In this document: one piece after another, positions 7,673 to 16,958 of the stretch | How positions within the stretch are numbered: position 1 is the first letter of the stretch | Layout of the letters: each line of letters begins with the position of its first letter | From: Kushneria avicenniae | GTDB lineage: Bacteria > Pseudomonadota > Gammaproteobacteria > Pseudomonadales > Halomonadaceae | Assembly: GCF_900112585.1 (NCBI RefSeq) | Contig: NZ_FOLY01000003.1 | Span: 1-64,000 of the forward strand | Reading direction: 5' to 3' | DNA: 64,000 nucleotides | The notes under the pieces: generated by a model | Told to the model about the DNA's origin: nothing | Databases searched by the model: none | What the model saw: the letters and a program-made list of their open reading frames with translations, nothing else | Program-made: the position numbers and the translations under genes

Positions 7673-8647
7673 TTACAACCCCTCCTCCAGCAGCTGCGGG
7701 GCGAAGTAGGTCATGATGAGATCGGCGCCGGCGCGGCGCATGGAGCCGAGCGTTTCGCGCACGACGGCGGATTCGTCGATCACGCCCTGTTGGGCAGCGA
7801 ACTTGATCATCGCGTACTCGCCGCTGACCTGGTACGCCACCAGCGGCAGCAGGCTGTTGCGGCGGATATCGGCCATGATGTCGAGATACGCCAGCGCCGG
7901 TTTGACCATCAGAAAATCTGCGCCTTCGGCTTCATCGGCGAGGGATTCCCTGAGCGCTTCGCGGCGGTTCATCGGGTCCATCTGGTAGGTCTTGCGATCG
8001 CCTTTCAGCTCGGTGCCGGCGGCTTCGCGGAACGGGCCGTAAAGTGCAGAGGCAAGCTTTGTGGAGTACGCCATGATGGGGATGTCGGTAAAGCCCGTTT
8101 CATCCAGCGCTTCGCGGATCGCGGCGACCTGGCCGTCCTGCGCGGATGATGGCGCGATGATGTCGGCGCCGGCCTTCGCGGCCTGCACGGCCTGAATGCC
8201 GAGGTTTTTGATGGTGAGGTCGTTGTCGACGGTGTTGCCTTTCAAAATGCCGCAGTGGCCGTGGCTGGTGTACTCGCAAAAGCAGATGTCCGGAATGACC
8301 ACCAGCTCCGGGGCGGCCTCCTTGATGATGCGCACCATGCGCGCCACCATGCCGTCTTCCTTCAGAGCGTCGCTGCCGGTCTCGTCCTTGTGATGGGAAA
8401 TGCCGAACGGCATGATGCTTCTCAGCCCCAGCGCGCTCAGGCGCCGGGCTTCTTCCCCCAGTCTGCTTTCCGGAATGCGAGACTGCCCCGGCATGCCTTC
8501 AATGGGCGTGAACTCATCGGTGTCTTCCTCGACAAAAATCGGATAGACCAGATGTTCTGCCTTGAGGGAGGTTTCCCGCACGATGTCGCGAAGGGCGTCG
8601 CTCGAGCGCAGGCGACGAAGACGGGCCTGCGGAAACTGGGCCGACAT
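7673..8647 (-). CDS. hemB: Delta-aminolevulinic acid dehydratase (porphobilinogen synthase)
   Basis: Condenses two 5-aminolevulinates to porphobilinogen in cytoplasmic haem synthesis. 324 aa from the ATG at 8647, chosen because CAAGGAGCGCCC precedes it and because the family starts here; the frame stays open upstream to 8779 but that 44-residue extension is not conserved. Zinc cysteines C122, C124 and C132 ([14 protein letters not shown]) mark the zinc-dependent type; the Schiff-base lysines are K197 (MAYSTKLAS) and K249 (LMVKPALAY). Monocistronic, with its own terminator. hemN, another haem gene, lies far away at 48.3 kb. Confidence 0.95.
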   Translation of the reverse strand: MSAQFPQARLRRLRSSDALRDIVRETSLKAEHLVYPIFVEEDTDEFTPIEGMPGQSRIPESRLGEEARRLSALGLRSIMPFGISHHKDETGSDALKEDGMVARMVRIIKEAAPELVVIPDICFCEYTSHGHCGILKGNTVDNDLTIKNLGIQAVQAAKAGADIIAPSSAQDGQVAAIREALDETGFTDIPIMAYSTKLASALYGPFREAAGTELKGDRKTYQMDPMNRREALRESLADEAEGADFLMVKPALAYLDIMADIRRNSLLPLVAYQVSGEYAMIKFAAQQGVIDESAVVRETLGSMRRAGADLIMTYFAPQLLEEGL

Positions 8648-8806
8648 GGGCGCTCCTTGAGATGGATGTCTGATCCCTTGAGTATAACGCTGCCACCGGT
8701 AACGGTCAGGGCATGCGGACGATACGCCACAGGAGTTTCCCGCCATGCCGACCAGGAGACTATGCTCAGGGCACAACATGAGGCCTGACAGGGAAGCGTA
8801 ATTTCA

Positions 8807-10108
8807 ATGAGCACCGGGCAGTACGGCACCGAGACAGACAATGATGGCGATAACAGCGCCGAACAGGCACGCAGCCGCACTTCCAGTTCCGGCGAGGAAC
8901 ACGACCCTCGCCCGGTCTGGACCCTCGGCCTTTTGCCGGCACCGGAGCTGCCGGAGCGCATTATCGAGAACATCAAGGCGTCGCTGATCAAACGACTGGA
9001 AAACCAGATTTCCAGCGAGGTGCAGTGGCGGCTGGAAGTCCAGGTCGACCCACTGGTCGGCGCCGACGACAAGGGCGAGGATATTCTCGATCAGGCAACA
9101 TCGCTCAAGTCCTCGAGCGGCTGGCGCTATGCGGTCTGCATCACGGACCTGCCCCTGTTTCGCGGGCGCCAGCTTGTCATCGCCGAGGCCAGTCAGGCGC
9201 GTGGCGTGGCGCTTTTATCACAGCCGGCACTGGGTGCCTCGCCAATGACACGGCGTGTGGAAGAGGCGATCGTTCAACTGGTCAGCGAGCTGCATTTCGG
9301 CAGCTCGGAAGAGGGCCGGGCCAACGCTCAGCAGTATCACCACAAGGACAGCACCCATCGTCGCCGCAATGCCCGCGAGCTGGTAGGCAGGCGGCTGTCG
9401 GAATGGATTGCCCCCATCGCCAGGCTCAATGTCGATGACGACCAGCATCGCATTGATGTGCGTTTCGTCTCGAAGTTTCGCCCGACCGGCGACATCAAGC
9501 TGATCGGCGGTATGGTACGCGCCAACCGGCCATGGACCATCTTTCCTGCCTTTCGACGCATCGGCGTGGCGGCATTCGCCACCGGCGCCTACGGCATGAT
9601 TTTCACCTCGATGTGGCGATTGGCCGACAGCTATGAACCGTGGCGGTTTGCGGCCATGATGCTTGCCTCGCTGATCGCGATGACCCTCTGGATCATTGTC
9701 GATCACAATCTGTGGGAGCCGCTGCGCCACAAAAATGCCTTTCCGAACGCTGGCCTCTATAACCTGGCAACCACTTTTACGCTCGGCATCGGCGTACTGT
9801 TCTATTACGTCACGCTGTTTATTTTGTTTTTCCTGTGTGCGTGGCTGCTCGTGCCGCCCGCCGTGATGGGCCAGACCCTGGGCCACGAGGCTGGCTGGTT
9901 ACAGTTTCTGTCGCTGGCGTGGCTGGCAGCCTCGATGGGCACCATCGGCGGTGCGCTTGGCTCGGGGCTGGAAAGCGATGAAACCGTACGAAGCGCCACC
10001 TACGGCTATCGCCAGCAGGCTCGCCAGCAGCATGTCAAGGCATTGACGGACAGTGACAGCCAGGAATCTTCAAACGAACAAGGCGCGCGCCACCAGGACC
10101 GTTCATGA
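8807..10108 (+). CDS. Integral membrane protein of unknown function
   Basis: 433 residues. The first ~35 are acidic/Ser-rich and probably disordered. A soluble alpha/beta region follows (PVWTLGLLPAPELPERIIENI, WRYAVCITDLPLFRGRQLV, HRRRNARELVGRRLSEWIAP). Then about four to five transmembrane segments lie between residues ~245 and ~390 (for example FAAMMLASLIAMTLWIIV and ITLFILFFLCAW-like stretches), and a polar tail ends the protein. Start ATG 8807 follows CAGGGAAGCG. It is divergent from hemB and converges on lldD with only 23 bases between stops. Similar proteins in databases carry misleading folate-enzyme names (from memory); no folate-enzyme motif is visible, so I leave function open. Confidence 0.7.
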   Translation: MSTGQYGTETDNDGDNSAEQARSRTSSSGEEHDPRPVWTLGLLPAPELPERIIENIKASLIKRLENQISSEVQWRLEVQVDPLVGADDKGEDILDQATSLKSSSGWRYAVCITDLPLFRGRQLVIAEASQARGVALLSQPALGASPMTRRVEEAIVQLVSELHFGSSEEGRANAQQYHHKDSTHRRRNARELVGRRLSEWIAPIARLNVDDDQHRIDVRFVSKFRPTGDIKLIGGMVRANRPWTIFPAFRRIGVAAFATGAYGMIFTSMWRLADSYEPWRFAAMMLASLIAMTLWIIVDHNLWEPLRHKNAFPNAGLYNLATTFTLGIGVLFYYVTLFILFFLCAWLLVPPAVMGQTLGHEAGWLQFLSLAWLAASMGTIGGALGSGLESDETVRSATYGYRQQARQQHVKALTDSDSQESSNEQGARHQDRS

Positions 10109-10131
10109 TCGGGCACTGGTAGCCCTCGGGC

Positions 10132-11286
10132 TCAGGGATTTGACGTTTCCAGCGCACTGACCAGCGCATTCTGATCGATTTCGGCAATCGAGCGCTTGCT
10201 GGTCAGCGTCATCGCGACCCGCATCTCCTTTTCAAACAGATCGAGCAGGTTGGCCACGCCGGCCTCCCCGGCGGCCGCCAGCGCAAAGATCCACGAGCGC
10301 CCCAGCATCACGGTATCGGCACCAAGGGCGAGCATGCGCACCACGTCCAGGCCATTGCGCACGCCGGAGTCGGCCAGAATCTTCAGCTCGCCGCTGACGG
10401 CGTCTGCGACCGGTGGCAACGCACGGGCGCTGGAGAGCACGCCGTCAAGCTGTCGGCCACCGTGATTGGACACCACGATACCGTCGGCACCGAAGCGCAC
10501 CGCATCGCGAGCGTCGTCGGGGTCGAGAATGCCCTTGATGATTATGCTCCCCTTCCAGAACTCGCGAATCCACTCCAGATCCTTCCACGAGATCGCCGGG
10601 TCAAAATTCTTGCCCAGCCAGCCAATGTAGTCCTCGAGTCCGGTCACCTGCCCTCTATATTCGGAGATATTGCCCAGATCATGCGGGCGGCCATGCAGGC
10701 CGACATCCCAGCTCCACTGCGGATGCAACGCTGCCTGAAGCATGCGGCGCTGAGCGGCAAACGGCCCGCTCATGCCGGAGTGCGCATCACGATAGCGCGC
10801 GCCGGGCGTGGGCATATCCACCGTAAAGACCAGCGTGCGCACGCCCGCCGCCCAGGCCTTTTCCAGCGCGTGCTGCATGAAGCCGCGATCCTTGAGCACG
10901 TAGAGCTGGAACCAGAGAGGCTGTTCGCTGGCGCGGGCCACCTCATCGATCGGGCACACCGACACCGTCGACAGGGTAAAGGGAATGCCTTTCAAGGCAG
11001 CCGCGCGGGCGGCCTGCACCTCGCCGCGGCGGGCATACATCCCGGCCAGCCCTACCGGCCCCAGCGCCACCGGCATGGCAAGCTTGCGGCCGAAAAGCTC
11101 GGTGCCAAGCGAGAGCTCCGACATGTCGGTCAGCACGCGCTGACGCAGGGCGATGTCGCTCAGATCGCTGACGTTGCGCGCCAGCGTGTGCTCGGCATAG
11201 GAGCCCCCGTCAGCATAGTGAAACAGAAACGGCGGCAGCCGACGTCGAGCGGCGCGACGATAGTCCGTGGAGGCGGAGATGATCAT
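10132..11286 (-). CDS. lldD: L-lactate dehydrogenase, FMN-dependent (quinone-linked)
   Basis: Membrane-associated flavoenzyme oxidising L-lactate to pyruvate and passing electrons to quinone. 384 aa from ATG 11286 ([15 protein letters not shown]), which aligns with the E. coli LldD start; the open frame reaches 11340 but reads through a terminator-like hairpin. Hallmarks include [46 protein letters not shown], the substrate/FMN motif [11 protein letters not shown] and [15 protein letters not shown]. It is the last gene of the rhamnose cluster: L-lactaldehyde from the RhmA aldolase becomes L-lactate through AldA and pyruvate here. Its ribosome-binding site is weak (AGGT). Confidence 0.93.
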   Translation of the reverse strand: MIISASTDYRRAARRRLPPFLFHYADGGSYAEHTLARNVSDLSDIALRQRVLTDMSELSLGTELFGRKLAMPVALGPVGLAGMYARRGEVQAARAAALKGIPFTLSTVSVCPIDEVARASEQPLWFQLYVLKDRGFMQHALEKAWAAGVRTLVFTVDMPTPGARYRDAHSGMSGPFAAQRRMLQAALHPQWSWDVGLHGRPHDLGNISEYRGQVTGLEDYIGWLGKNFDPAISWKDLEWIREFWKGSIIIKGILDPDDARDAVRFGADGIVVSNHGGRQLDGVLSSARALPPVADAVSGELKILADSGVRNGLDVVRMLALGADTVMLGRSWIFALAAAGEAGVANLLDLFEKEMRVAMTLTSKRSIAEIDQNALVSALETSNP

Positions 11287-11301
11287 GGAAATACCTGCAT
11301 G

Positions 11302-11364
11302 AAAAAGCCCGCGATCCTGTCGGGGGCCACCCTCGACCAATCGAGGGCGGCGGTGCTCGCGGGC
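11302..11364 (-). terminator. Branched hairpin plus T5 directly before lldD (terminator or attenuator)
   Basis: On the minus strand GCCCGCGA (11364-11357) pairs with TCGCGGGC (11314-11307), enclosing a second perfect 7-bp hairpin CCCTCGA/TCGAGGG with a 4-base loop (11330-11347). A T5 run follows (11306-11302), then only 15 bases to the lldD ATG. It would terminate aldA transcripts, leaving lldD to read-through or attenuation control. Confidence 0.6.
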
Positions 11365-11422
11365 GTTGCTGAATGTCCGAACGCGGCGTCTTGATCAGGC
11401 CGCCTGGCCAACGAGGGTAGGC

Positions 11423-12865
11423 TCAGGTCTCGATGTAGGCCACATGGGTACGCGTGTACTCATAGAGACCGTGCTTGCCATCGGCGCCCCCGATGCCCGA
11501 CTTGCCGGTGCCGGCATGAAAGCCCTGCATCGCCTCGAAGTTCTCGCGGTTGACGTAGGTCTCGCCATACTCCAGCTCGCGCACGGCCTTCATCGCCTGT
11601 GTCAGGCTGCGGGTATAGATCGAAGAGGTCAGGCCATAATCGGAATCGTTGGCAAGCGCGATGGCCTCGTCAAGATCCTCGACAATCTGGATCGGCAGCA
11701 CCGGGCCAAAGATCTCGTCTTTCATGACCGCCATGTCGGCGGTGCAATTGCCGAGCACGGTCGGCTCGTAGTGATAGCCCTGACTGACGTCGGCGACCCG
11801 GCCGCCGGTCAGCACATCGGCGCCCGCCTGCCGGGCCGAATCGACCATGGCGGCGACCTTGTCCAGCCCGGCCTGGTTGATCAACGGGCCCATATCGACC
11901 GACGCATCGGCGCCCGGGTCACCGTAGGTGGTGGCCTGCATCGCCTCGGCCATCTTCTGCTGGAAGGCCTCGGCCACACCGCGCTGCACATAGACGCGCT
12001 CGGCGCAGTTGCAGACCTGGCCGTTGTTGATCACGCGGGAATCCTTGATCGCCCTGACGGCCAGATCGAGATCGGCGTCGTCGAGCACGATCGCCGGTGC
12101 CTTGCCGCCCAGCTCCAGATTCACCTTGGTGATGTGGTCGGCAGCGTTGTGCATGATCGCCGAACCGGTCGCGACGCTGCCGGTGAAGCTGATCATGTCG
12201 ACATCGCGGTGTCCGCTCAGCGCACTGCCGGTCGTTTTGCCGCCACCGGAGATGACATTGAACACGCCTTTGGGCAGATCGATGCCGTCAAGCAGTTTCG
12301 TGAACTCGAAACAGTTGTCGGGCGTCTCCTCACTGGGCTTGATCACGATGGTGTTGCCGGTCACCAGCGCCGGCGCCATCTTGCGGGCGATCAGAAAGAA
12401 CGGGAAGTTCCACGGCAGAATGCCGGCAATCACGCCCAGCGGCTTGCGAAACAGAAAGATGTTTTCATTGGGGCGGTCGCTCTCGATGATCTCGCCTTCA
12501 ATGCGGCGGGCCCACTCGGCCATGTAGTCGAGATAGTCGGCGGTAAAATTGACCTCCGTTTCCGCCAGCGCGCGCACCTTGCCCTGCTCGGCAACGATGA
12601 TGGCGGCGAGATGATCCACCTCGCCGCGAATCCTGTCGGCCAGCGTATGGAGATATCCGGCACGCTCGATGGCCGGCTTTTTCGCCCATTCCTTTTGCGC
12701 TGCGCGGGCGGCCTCGACCGCACGCTGGACATCCTCGGCACCGGACTCGGGTGCCCGGGACAGCAGCGCGCCGGTGGCCGGGTTGTAATTGTCGCGCAGC
12801 TCGCCCCTCGCCGAGTCGACGAAGGCACCGTTGATGTAGTTCTGATAGGTCTTGACGTTGCTCAT
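11423..12865 (-). CDS. aldA: Lactaldehyde/glycolaldehyde dehydrogenase (NAD)
   Basis: NAD-dependent aldehyde dehydrogenase, 480 aa, closely matching E. coli AldA along its length (FTADYLDYMAEWARR, GEIIESDRPNENI, GILPWNFPFFLIARKMAPAL, YVNRENFEAMQGFHAG). The catalytic Cys is in NNGQVCNCAERVY and the general-base Glu in LELGGKAP. In this cluster it should oxidise L-lactaldehyde, released by the 2-keto-3-deoxy-L-rhamnonate aldolase, to L-lactate for LldD. Start ATG 12865 follows a GGGAGAGCG ribosome-binding site. It is followed by the hairpin that separates it from lldD. Confidence 0.92.
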   Translation of the reverse strand: MSNVKTYQNYINGAFVDSARGELRDNYNPATGALLSRAPESGAEDVQRAVEAARAAQKEWAKKPAIERAGYLHTLADRIRGEVDHLAAIIVAEQGKVRALAETEVNFTADYLDYMAEWARRIEGEIIESDRPNENIFLFRKPLGVIAGILPWNFPFFLIARKMAPALVTGNTIVIKPSEETPDNCFEFTKLLDGIDLPKGVFNVISGGGKTTGSALSGHRDVDMISFTGSVATGSAIMHNAADHITKVNLELGGKAPAIVLDDADLDLAVRAIKDSRVINNGQVCNCAERVYVQRGVAEAFQQKMAEAMQATTYGDPGADASVDMGPLINQAGLDKVAAMVDSARQAGADVLTGGRVADVSQGYHYEPTVLGNCTADMAVMKDEIFGPVLPIQIVEDLDEAIALANDSDYGLTSSIYTRSLTQAMKAVRELEYGETYVNRENFEAMQGFHAGTGKSGIGGADGKHGLYEYTRTHVAYIET

Positions 12866-12896
12866 TGTTCGCTCTCCCTGAAGTGATGAAACGCCG

Positions 12897-14174
12897 TTAT
12901 GCCGGTACAGCAGGCGCGGCGGCCGATGAACGTTTCAGCGCCAGAATCAGCCCGGCACCGAGGATGGCGATGGCGGCCAGCGTTAACAGCCCCGCCGTCT
13001 GACTGGAGAAGAATTCATCGGCGTGCACCCGAATCATGGGCGCCAGAAAACCCCCGACAGCGCCAAACAGATTGACGAAGCCAATCCCGGCCGCCAGCGC
13101 CGTGCCCGAGAGCAACTGGGTCGGCATGGTCCAGAAGACCGGCTGCACGGCGATGAAACCGGCCGCAGCGACGCACAGGGCCACCATCGCCACCAGTGGT
13201 GACACCAGCCCGGACACGCCAATGCCCACGCCCGCCGCCAGCAGGGTGACAGCTGCAATATTGCGCCGCTCGCCCAGCCGGTCCGACAGTCTGGGGATGT
13301 ACCAGGTCCCGACCAGCGCGGCGACCCAGGGGATGGCGGCCACGAGCGAGGCGGTAAAACCGACCTTCGATCCCATCAGCGCGGCGACCTGAGTCGGCAG
13401 GAAAAAGATCAGCCCGTAGACCGCAATCTGGATCGTCATGTAGATGATCGCCAGATGCCAGATGCGCGGGGTTCGTACCGCCTCCCGAATGCTGCCGGTG
13501 GCGGCGTCACGGCGCTCACTGTCCAGTTGCGCCTTGAGCGCCTGCTTCTCATCTCGGGTGAGAAAGCCAGCCTTGTCAGGGGTATCCACAAGCCAGAGGA
13601 AGGTAAACAGGCCGGCGACGACGGCCATCAGCCCCTCGATCATGAACATCCAGTACCAGCCGGGATGACCGAGAAAGCCGTGCATTTCAAGCAGTGCCCC
13701 GGACAACGGCGAACCAAACGTCAGCGCCAGCGGCGCCCCCATGTAGAAAAGGCCCATGATCCCGGCCCGCTTGTCACGCGGAAACCACAGCGAGGTGAGA
13801 TAGATCATGCCGGGAAAAAAGCCGGCTTCCACGGCGCCGAGCAGAGTACGCACCAGCAGGAATTTCACCTCGGTATCGGCAAACGCCATACTGGCGGACA
13901 AAAGCCCCCATAGCACGGTGGTGGTGCCGATCCACTTCTTTGCGCCCCAGCGATACATGATCAGGTTGGCCGGCATCCCCAGCGCGGCGTAGAGCACGAA
14001 AAAGATCCCGGCGCCGAGGGCATAGGCTTCGTTACTCAGGCCCGTATCGAGCTGATAGGCCTCCTTGGCGAAACCGATGTTCGAGCGGTCCAGGAACGCC
14101 AGGACATACAGGGCCAGCATGAAGGGCACCAGCCGATAGCGATTTTTGGTCACCGCAGTGTCGAGCGCCGTCAC
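12897..14174 (-). CDS. MFS transporter, anion:cation symporter (ACS) type, probable sugar-acid carrier
   Basis: 425-residue, 12-helix permease. The start is GTG (14174), supported by AAGGAG 7 bases upstream; no in-frame ATG fits. Family marks are DRSNIGFAKEAYQLDTGLS in the first helix/loop, RWGAKKWIGTT after helix 2, and GAVEAGFFPGMIYLTSLWFPRDKRA. ACS members usually carry hexuronates, aldonates or aromatic acids. Position between aldA and the rhamnonate aldolase suggests uptake of L-rhamnonate or a related aldonate, giving the cluster a second entry besides RhaT. Substrate is inferred from context only. Confidence 0.8.
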   Translation of the reverse strand: MTALDTAVTKNRYRLVPFMLALYVLAFLDRSNIGFAKEAYQLDTGLSNEAYALGAGIFFVLYAALGMPANLIMYRWGAKKWIGTTTVLWGLLSASMAFADTEVKFLLVRTLLGAVEAGFFPGMIYLTSLWFPRDKRAGIMGLFYMGAPLALTFGSPLSGALLEMHGFLGHPGWYWMFMIEGLMAVVAGLFTFLWLVDTPDKAGFLTRDEKQALKAQLDSERRDAATGSIREAVRTPRIWHLAIIYMTIQIAVYGLIFFLPTQVAALMGSKVGFTASLVAAIPWVAALVGTWYIPRLSDRLGERRNIAAVTLLAAGVGIGVSGLVSPLVAMVALCVAAAGFIAVQPVFWTMPTQLLSGTALAAGIGFVNLFGAVGGFLAPMIRVHADEFFSSQTAGLLTLAAIAILGAGLILALKRSSAAAPAVPA

Positions 14175-14260
14175 ATTGTGCTCCTTGTCATCTCGGAATC
14201 CCTCCGTTCAGCACCGAAGCGCTGCGATGTTTGAGCCGTTATCCAGGCAAAACGCCCGGC

Positions 14261-15064
14261 TCAATAGGTTGGCCGCGACGCCGTTTCGGCGGCCGATCCC
14301 ACAGAGGTGTGTCGACGCGCCGTGGCCACCGCGCTGTCGCGCAGCATCGAGATATCGATACCGGTGGCGATGAAATCGAAACCGTCTTCGCCGTAGCGAC
14401 GCGCATCCGCCTCGGCCGGCGCCAGAATGCCGGCCGGTTTGCCCGCCTGTTTCGTGGCGCTCAGCGCCCGGGCGATCAGGGTCTGGACAGCGTCGTGATT
14501 GGGATCACCGGGATGGCCAACGCTGGCCGAGAGATCGGCCGGGCCGACGAAGACCGCATCAATTCCGTCGGTGGCCGCGATGGCCTCGGCGTTGTCCACC
14601 CCGGTGCGGGATTCGATCTGGACGATCAGGCAGATGTCATCGCGGGCATTGGCCTGATAGTCCTCGACGGCGCCCCAGCGCGCCGCGCGGATCAGCCCGC
14701 CGCCCACCCCTCGAAAGCCGGCCGTGGGATAGCGGGTGGCAGCCACCAGCGCTGCCGCCTGCTCGGCGGTCTCGACCATCGGAATCATCAGCGTCTGGGC
14801 GCCGATATCCAGCAGCTGCTTGATCAGCGCCGGGTCGTGATTGACCGCGCGCACGATCGGGGCCGGATCATAGGCGGCGATCGCCTGCAGCTGGCTCAGG
14901 ATCGTGGGCACGGTATTGGGGGCGTGCTCGCCGTCGATCAGCAGCCAGTCGAAGCCGGTCGTGGCCATGATCTCGGCGATATAGGCACTGCCGGTGCCCA
15001 GCCAGCACCCGTAGCGCGGGGTACCGGTCAGCAAGGCAGTGAAAGGGTTACGGGGGTGTTCCAT
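14261..15064 (-). CDS. rhmA: 2-keto-3-deoxy-L-rhamnonate aldolase (HpcH/HpaI family)
   Basis: Class II, metal-dependent aldolase cleaving 2-keto-3-deoxy-L-rhamnonate to pyruvate and L-lactaldehyde. 267 aa, very similar to E. coli RhmA/YfaU: GCWLGTGSAYIAEIMATTGFDWLLIDGEHAPNT-type N-terminus, LIKQLLDIGAQTLMIPMV, TRYPTAGFRGVGGG, QIESRTGVDNAEAI, FVGPADLSASVG. His in DGEHAPN is the probable base; Glu in QIESRTG and Asp in GPADLS bind the metal. Start 15064 follows GCGGAGTCTC. It ends the carbon-skeleton part of the rhamnose route; its products go to central metabolism and AldA. Confidence 0.92.
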   Translation of the reverse strand: MEHPRNPFTALLTGTPRYGCWLGTGSAYIAEIMATTGFDWLLIDGEHAPNTVPTILSQLQAIAAYDPAPIVRAVNHDPALIKQLLDIGAQTLMIPMVETAEQAAALVAATRYPTAGFRGVGGGLIRAARWGAVEDYQANARDDICLIVQIESRTGVDNAEAIAATDGIDAVFVGPADLSASVGHPGDPNHDAVQTLIARALSATKQAGKPAGILAPAEADARRYGEDGFDFIATGIDISMLRDSAVATARRHTSVGSAAETASRPTY

Positions 15065-15081
15065 GATAGAGACTCCGCGAA

Positions 15082-15852
15082 TTACTGCAGATTGGCGAAC
15101 AGGCCACCGTCGACCAGCAGCGCCGCGCCGGTGACGTACTGGGCCAGATCAGAGGCCAGAAAGACCGCCGGCCCGGCCAGGTCATCGGGCGTGCCCAGCC
15201 GGCCCAGCGGCGTTCGGCCCTCCATGTAGGCACGCTTGTCCGGATCGGCGAGATCGTCGCGATTGATGTCGGTTTCGATGGTGCCGGGCAGCAGCGCGTT
15301 ACAGCGGATGCCGTGCGGCCCGAGGGCGATGGCGGTGGACTGCATCAGCGACAGCACGCCCGCCTTGGTGGGCGTGTAGTGGGTCTGCATGCCGCCACCG
15401 ACCAGCGCCGAGATCGAACTGACCGCGATGATGGCCCCGCCGTCGCCCTGTTTGACCATCTGATTGGCCGCGGCCTGCACGGCGAAGTAGGCGCCGTTAA
15501 GGTTCACATCGACGGTTTTGAGATAGGTCTCCCGCGGCATGTCGAGAAACGAATGAAACGGACAGATACCGGCGTTATTGATGAACGTGTCGAGCCGGCC
15601 GAAGGCCGAGACGGCGGCTTCGACCAGCCGCTCACCGGTCTCGGGGTCTTCGGCGGAAGCGGCCACCCAGGTCGATCTGACGCCCAGCGCGGCGATCTCA
15701 TCCGCCGTGGCTGCCAGCGCCTCGCGCGACTCGGCCGTGTCCTCGGCACTGATCGCCACGTTGGCGCCATGCTCGGCACATTTCAGCGCGATGGCGCGGC
15801 CGATGCCTTTGGAGCCACCGGTGACAAACACATTTCGATCCTTGAGCAACAT
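15082..15852 (-). CDS. Short-chain dehydrogenase, probable L-rhamnose 1-dehydrogenase
   Basis: 256-residue Rossmann SDR. The cofactor loop is TGGSKGIGRA (about 11-20), the structural motif is NNAGIC, and the catalytic Tyr/Lys pair is YTPTKAG with Ser in AVSSISALVGG. In this gene set it fits the first step, oxidising L-rhamnose at C1 to L-rhamnono-lactone with NAD(P). Sequence alone cannot separate it from other sugar dehydrogenases (for example L-fucose dehydrogenase), so the substrate is assigned from the neighbours. Start 15852 has CTAGGAGAGAACATC upstream. It lies 11 bases after the rhaT stop and is clearly in the same operon. Confidence 0.85.
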   Translation of the reverse strand: MLLKDRNVFVTGGSKGIGRAIALKCAEHGANVAISAEDTAESREALAATADEIAALGVRSTWVAASAEDPETGERLVEAAVSAFGRLDTFINNAGICPFHSFLDMPRETYLKTVDVNLNGAYFAVQAAANQMVKQGDGGAIIAVSSISALVGGGMQTHYTPTKAGVLSLMQSTAIALGPHGIRCNALLPGTIETDINRDDLADPDKRAYMEGRTPLGRLGTPDDLAGPAVFLASDLAQYVTGAALLVDGGLFANLQ

Positions 15853-15863
15853 GATGTTCTCTC

Positions 15864-16922
15864 CTAGCGCAGATAGTTACCGAAGCCGACCATGGCGACC
15901 GAGACCAGAATGATGCCAATGCCGGTGATCAGCACTCGGCGGTTGGCCGCGGAGGTGCCGCGCCACTCCTTGAAGAACAGCCCCCACAGGTTGGAGATGA
16001 TGATGATGAACGACATGTGCAGCACCCAGGAGCTGGCATCGTTGTCCAGCCGGGACTCGCCCATGCCGTAGAAGAAGAACTGCAAAAACCAGATCGTGCC
16101 GGCCACGGCGCACAGCAGATAGTTACGCAAGAGCGGCGAGTCGGTATTGATATAGTCGCCGTAGCTGCGGTTGCGAATGTTCATCGCGACACACCAGAGG
16201 GCGTTGGTGGTCAGCCCGCCCCACATGATCACCATGAAGGTCACGTTGTTCTGGAACAGCGAGTTGGCCCCGCTGGCCAGCGCGGCCTCGGCCAGCGGAT
16301 GGCCGGCGTTGATGCCCCAGTTAAAGGCCGCAGACAACACGCCCGAGATGATGGCCACGACCAGCCCCTTGCCGAGCGAGAACTCGGCCACACCGGCGTA
16401 CTTGTCGGCATCGGAGACTTCTTTCTCCTTCATCATGCCGGCACGCCCGCATACCGCGATGCCGATCAGGGACACCGCCACCCCGCCCAGCACCAGCAGG
16501 CCGCCGGTGGTGGAGAACATATGGCTGAGCGTGCCGGTAGTGTCATCGGTGAACAGATCGCGATAGAGCGGCGGCATCAGGGCGCCAAAGGTCGAGGTCA
16601 GCCCCATCACGATCGACATGCCCAGACTCAACCCCAGGTAACGCATGGTCAGGCCAAAGGTCAGCCCGCCAATGCCCCACAGCACGCCAAACAGATAGGT
16701 CCAGAAGAGGGTCGACGGCGACGCCTCGGCCAGAATCGCGCCGAAGCCCGGTACCGTCAGCACCGCCGCCAGCCAGGGCACCAGAAGCCAGGAAAAGAGC
16801 CCGCCGAGAATCCACAGACTCTCCCAGGACCAGCGCTTGACCTCCTTGTAGGGGATATAAAAGCTGCCCGCGGCAAGACCGCCGATGAAATGCAGCAGTA
16901 CCCCCATCATGATGATGCCCAT
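15864..16922 (-). CDS. rhaT: L-rhamnose:proton symporter
   Basis: 352-residue inner-membrane permease of the RhaT family with about ten hydrophobic segments. Conserved blocks shared with E. coli RhaT include KEVKRWSWESLW, LFGVLWGIGGLTFGLTMRYLGLSLG, GLVVAIISGVLSAAFNWGINAG, WFLQFFFYGMGESR and SWVLHMSF. It brings L-rhamnose into the cytoplasm with protons. Start ATG 16922 is preceded by AAGGAGGCGTC; an ATG four codons later lacks such a site. It sits within the rhamnose operon between the lactonase and the dehydrogenase. Confidence 0.93.
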   Translation of the reverse strand: MGIIMMGVLLHFIGGLAAGSFYIPYKEVKRWSWESLWILGGLFSWLLVPWLAAVLTVPGFGAILAEASPSTLFWTYLFGVLWGIGGLTFGLTMRYLGLSLGMSIVMGLTSTFGALMPPLYRDLFTDDTTGTLSHMFSTTGGLLVLGGVAVSLIGIAVCGRAGMMKEKEVSDADKYAGVAEFSLGKGLVVAIISGVLSAAFNWGINAGHPLAEAALASGANSLFQNNVTFMVIMWGGLTTNALWCVAMNIRNRSYGDYINTDSPLLRNYLLCAVAGTIWFLQFFFYGMGESRLDNDASSWVLHMSFIIIISNLWGLFFKEWRGTSAANRRVLITGIGIILVSVAMVGFGNYLR

Positions 16923-16958
16923 GACGCCTCCTTGTTGTGTTGTTCGGTCGTTCGGGAT

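Noticed and set aside
8648-8779. 44-residue N-terminal extension of HemB
   Set aside because: Not conserved in the family and bypasses a good ribosome-binding site at the ATG at 8647.
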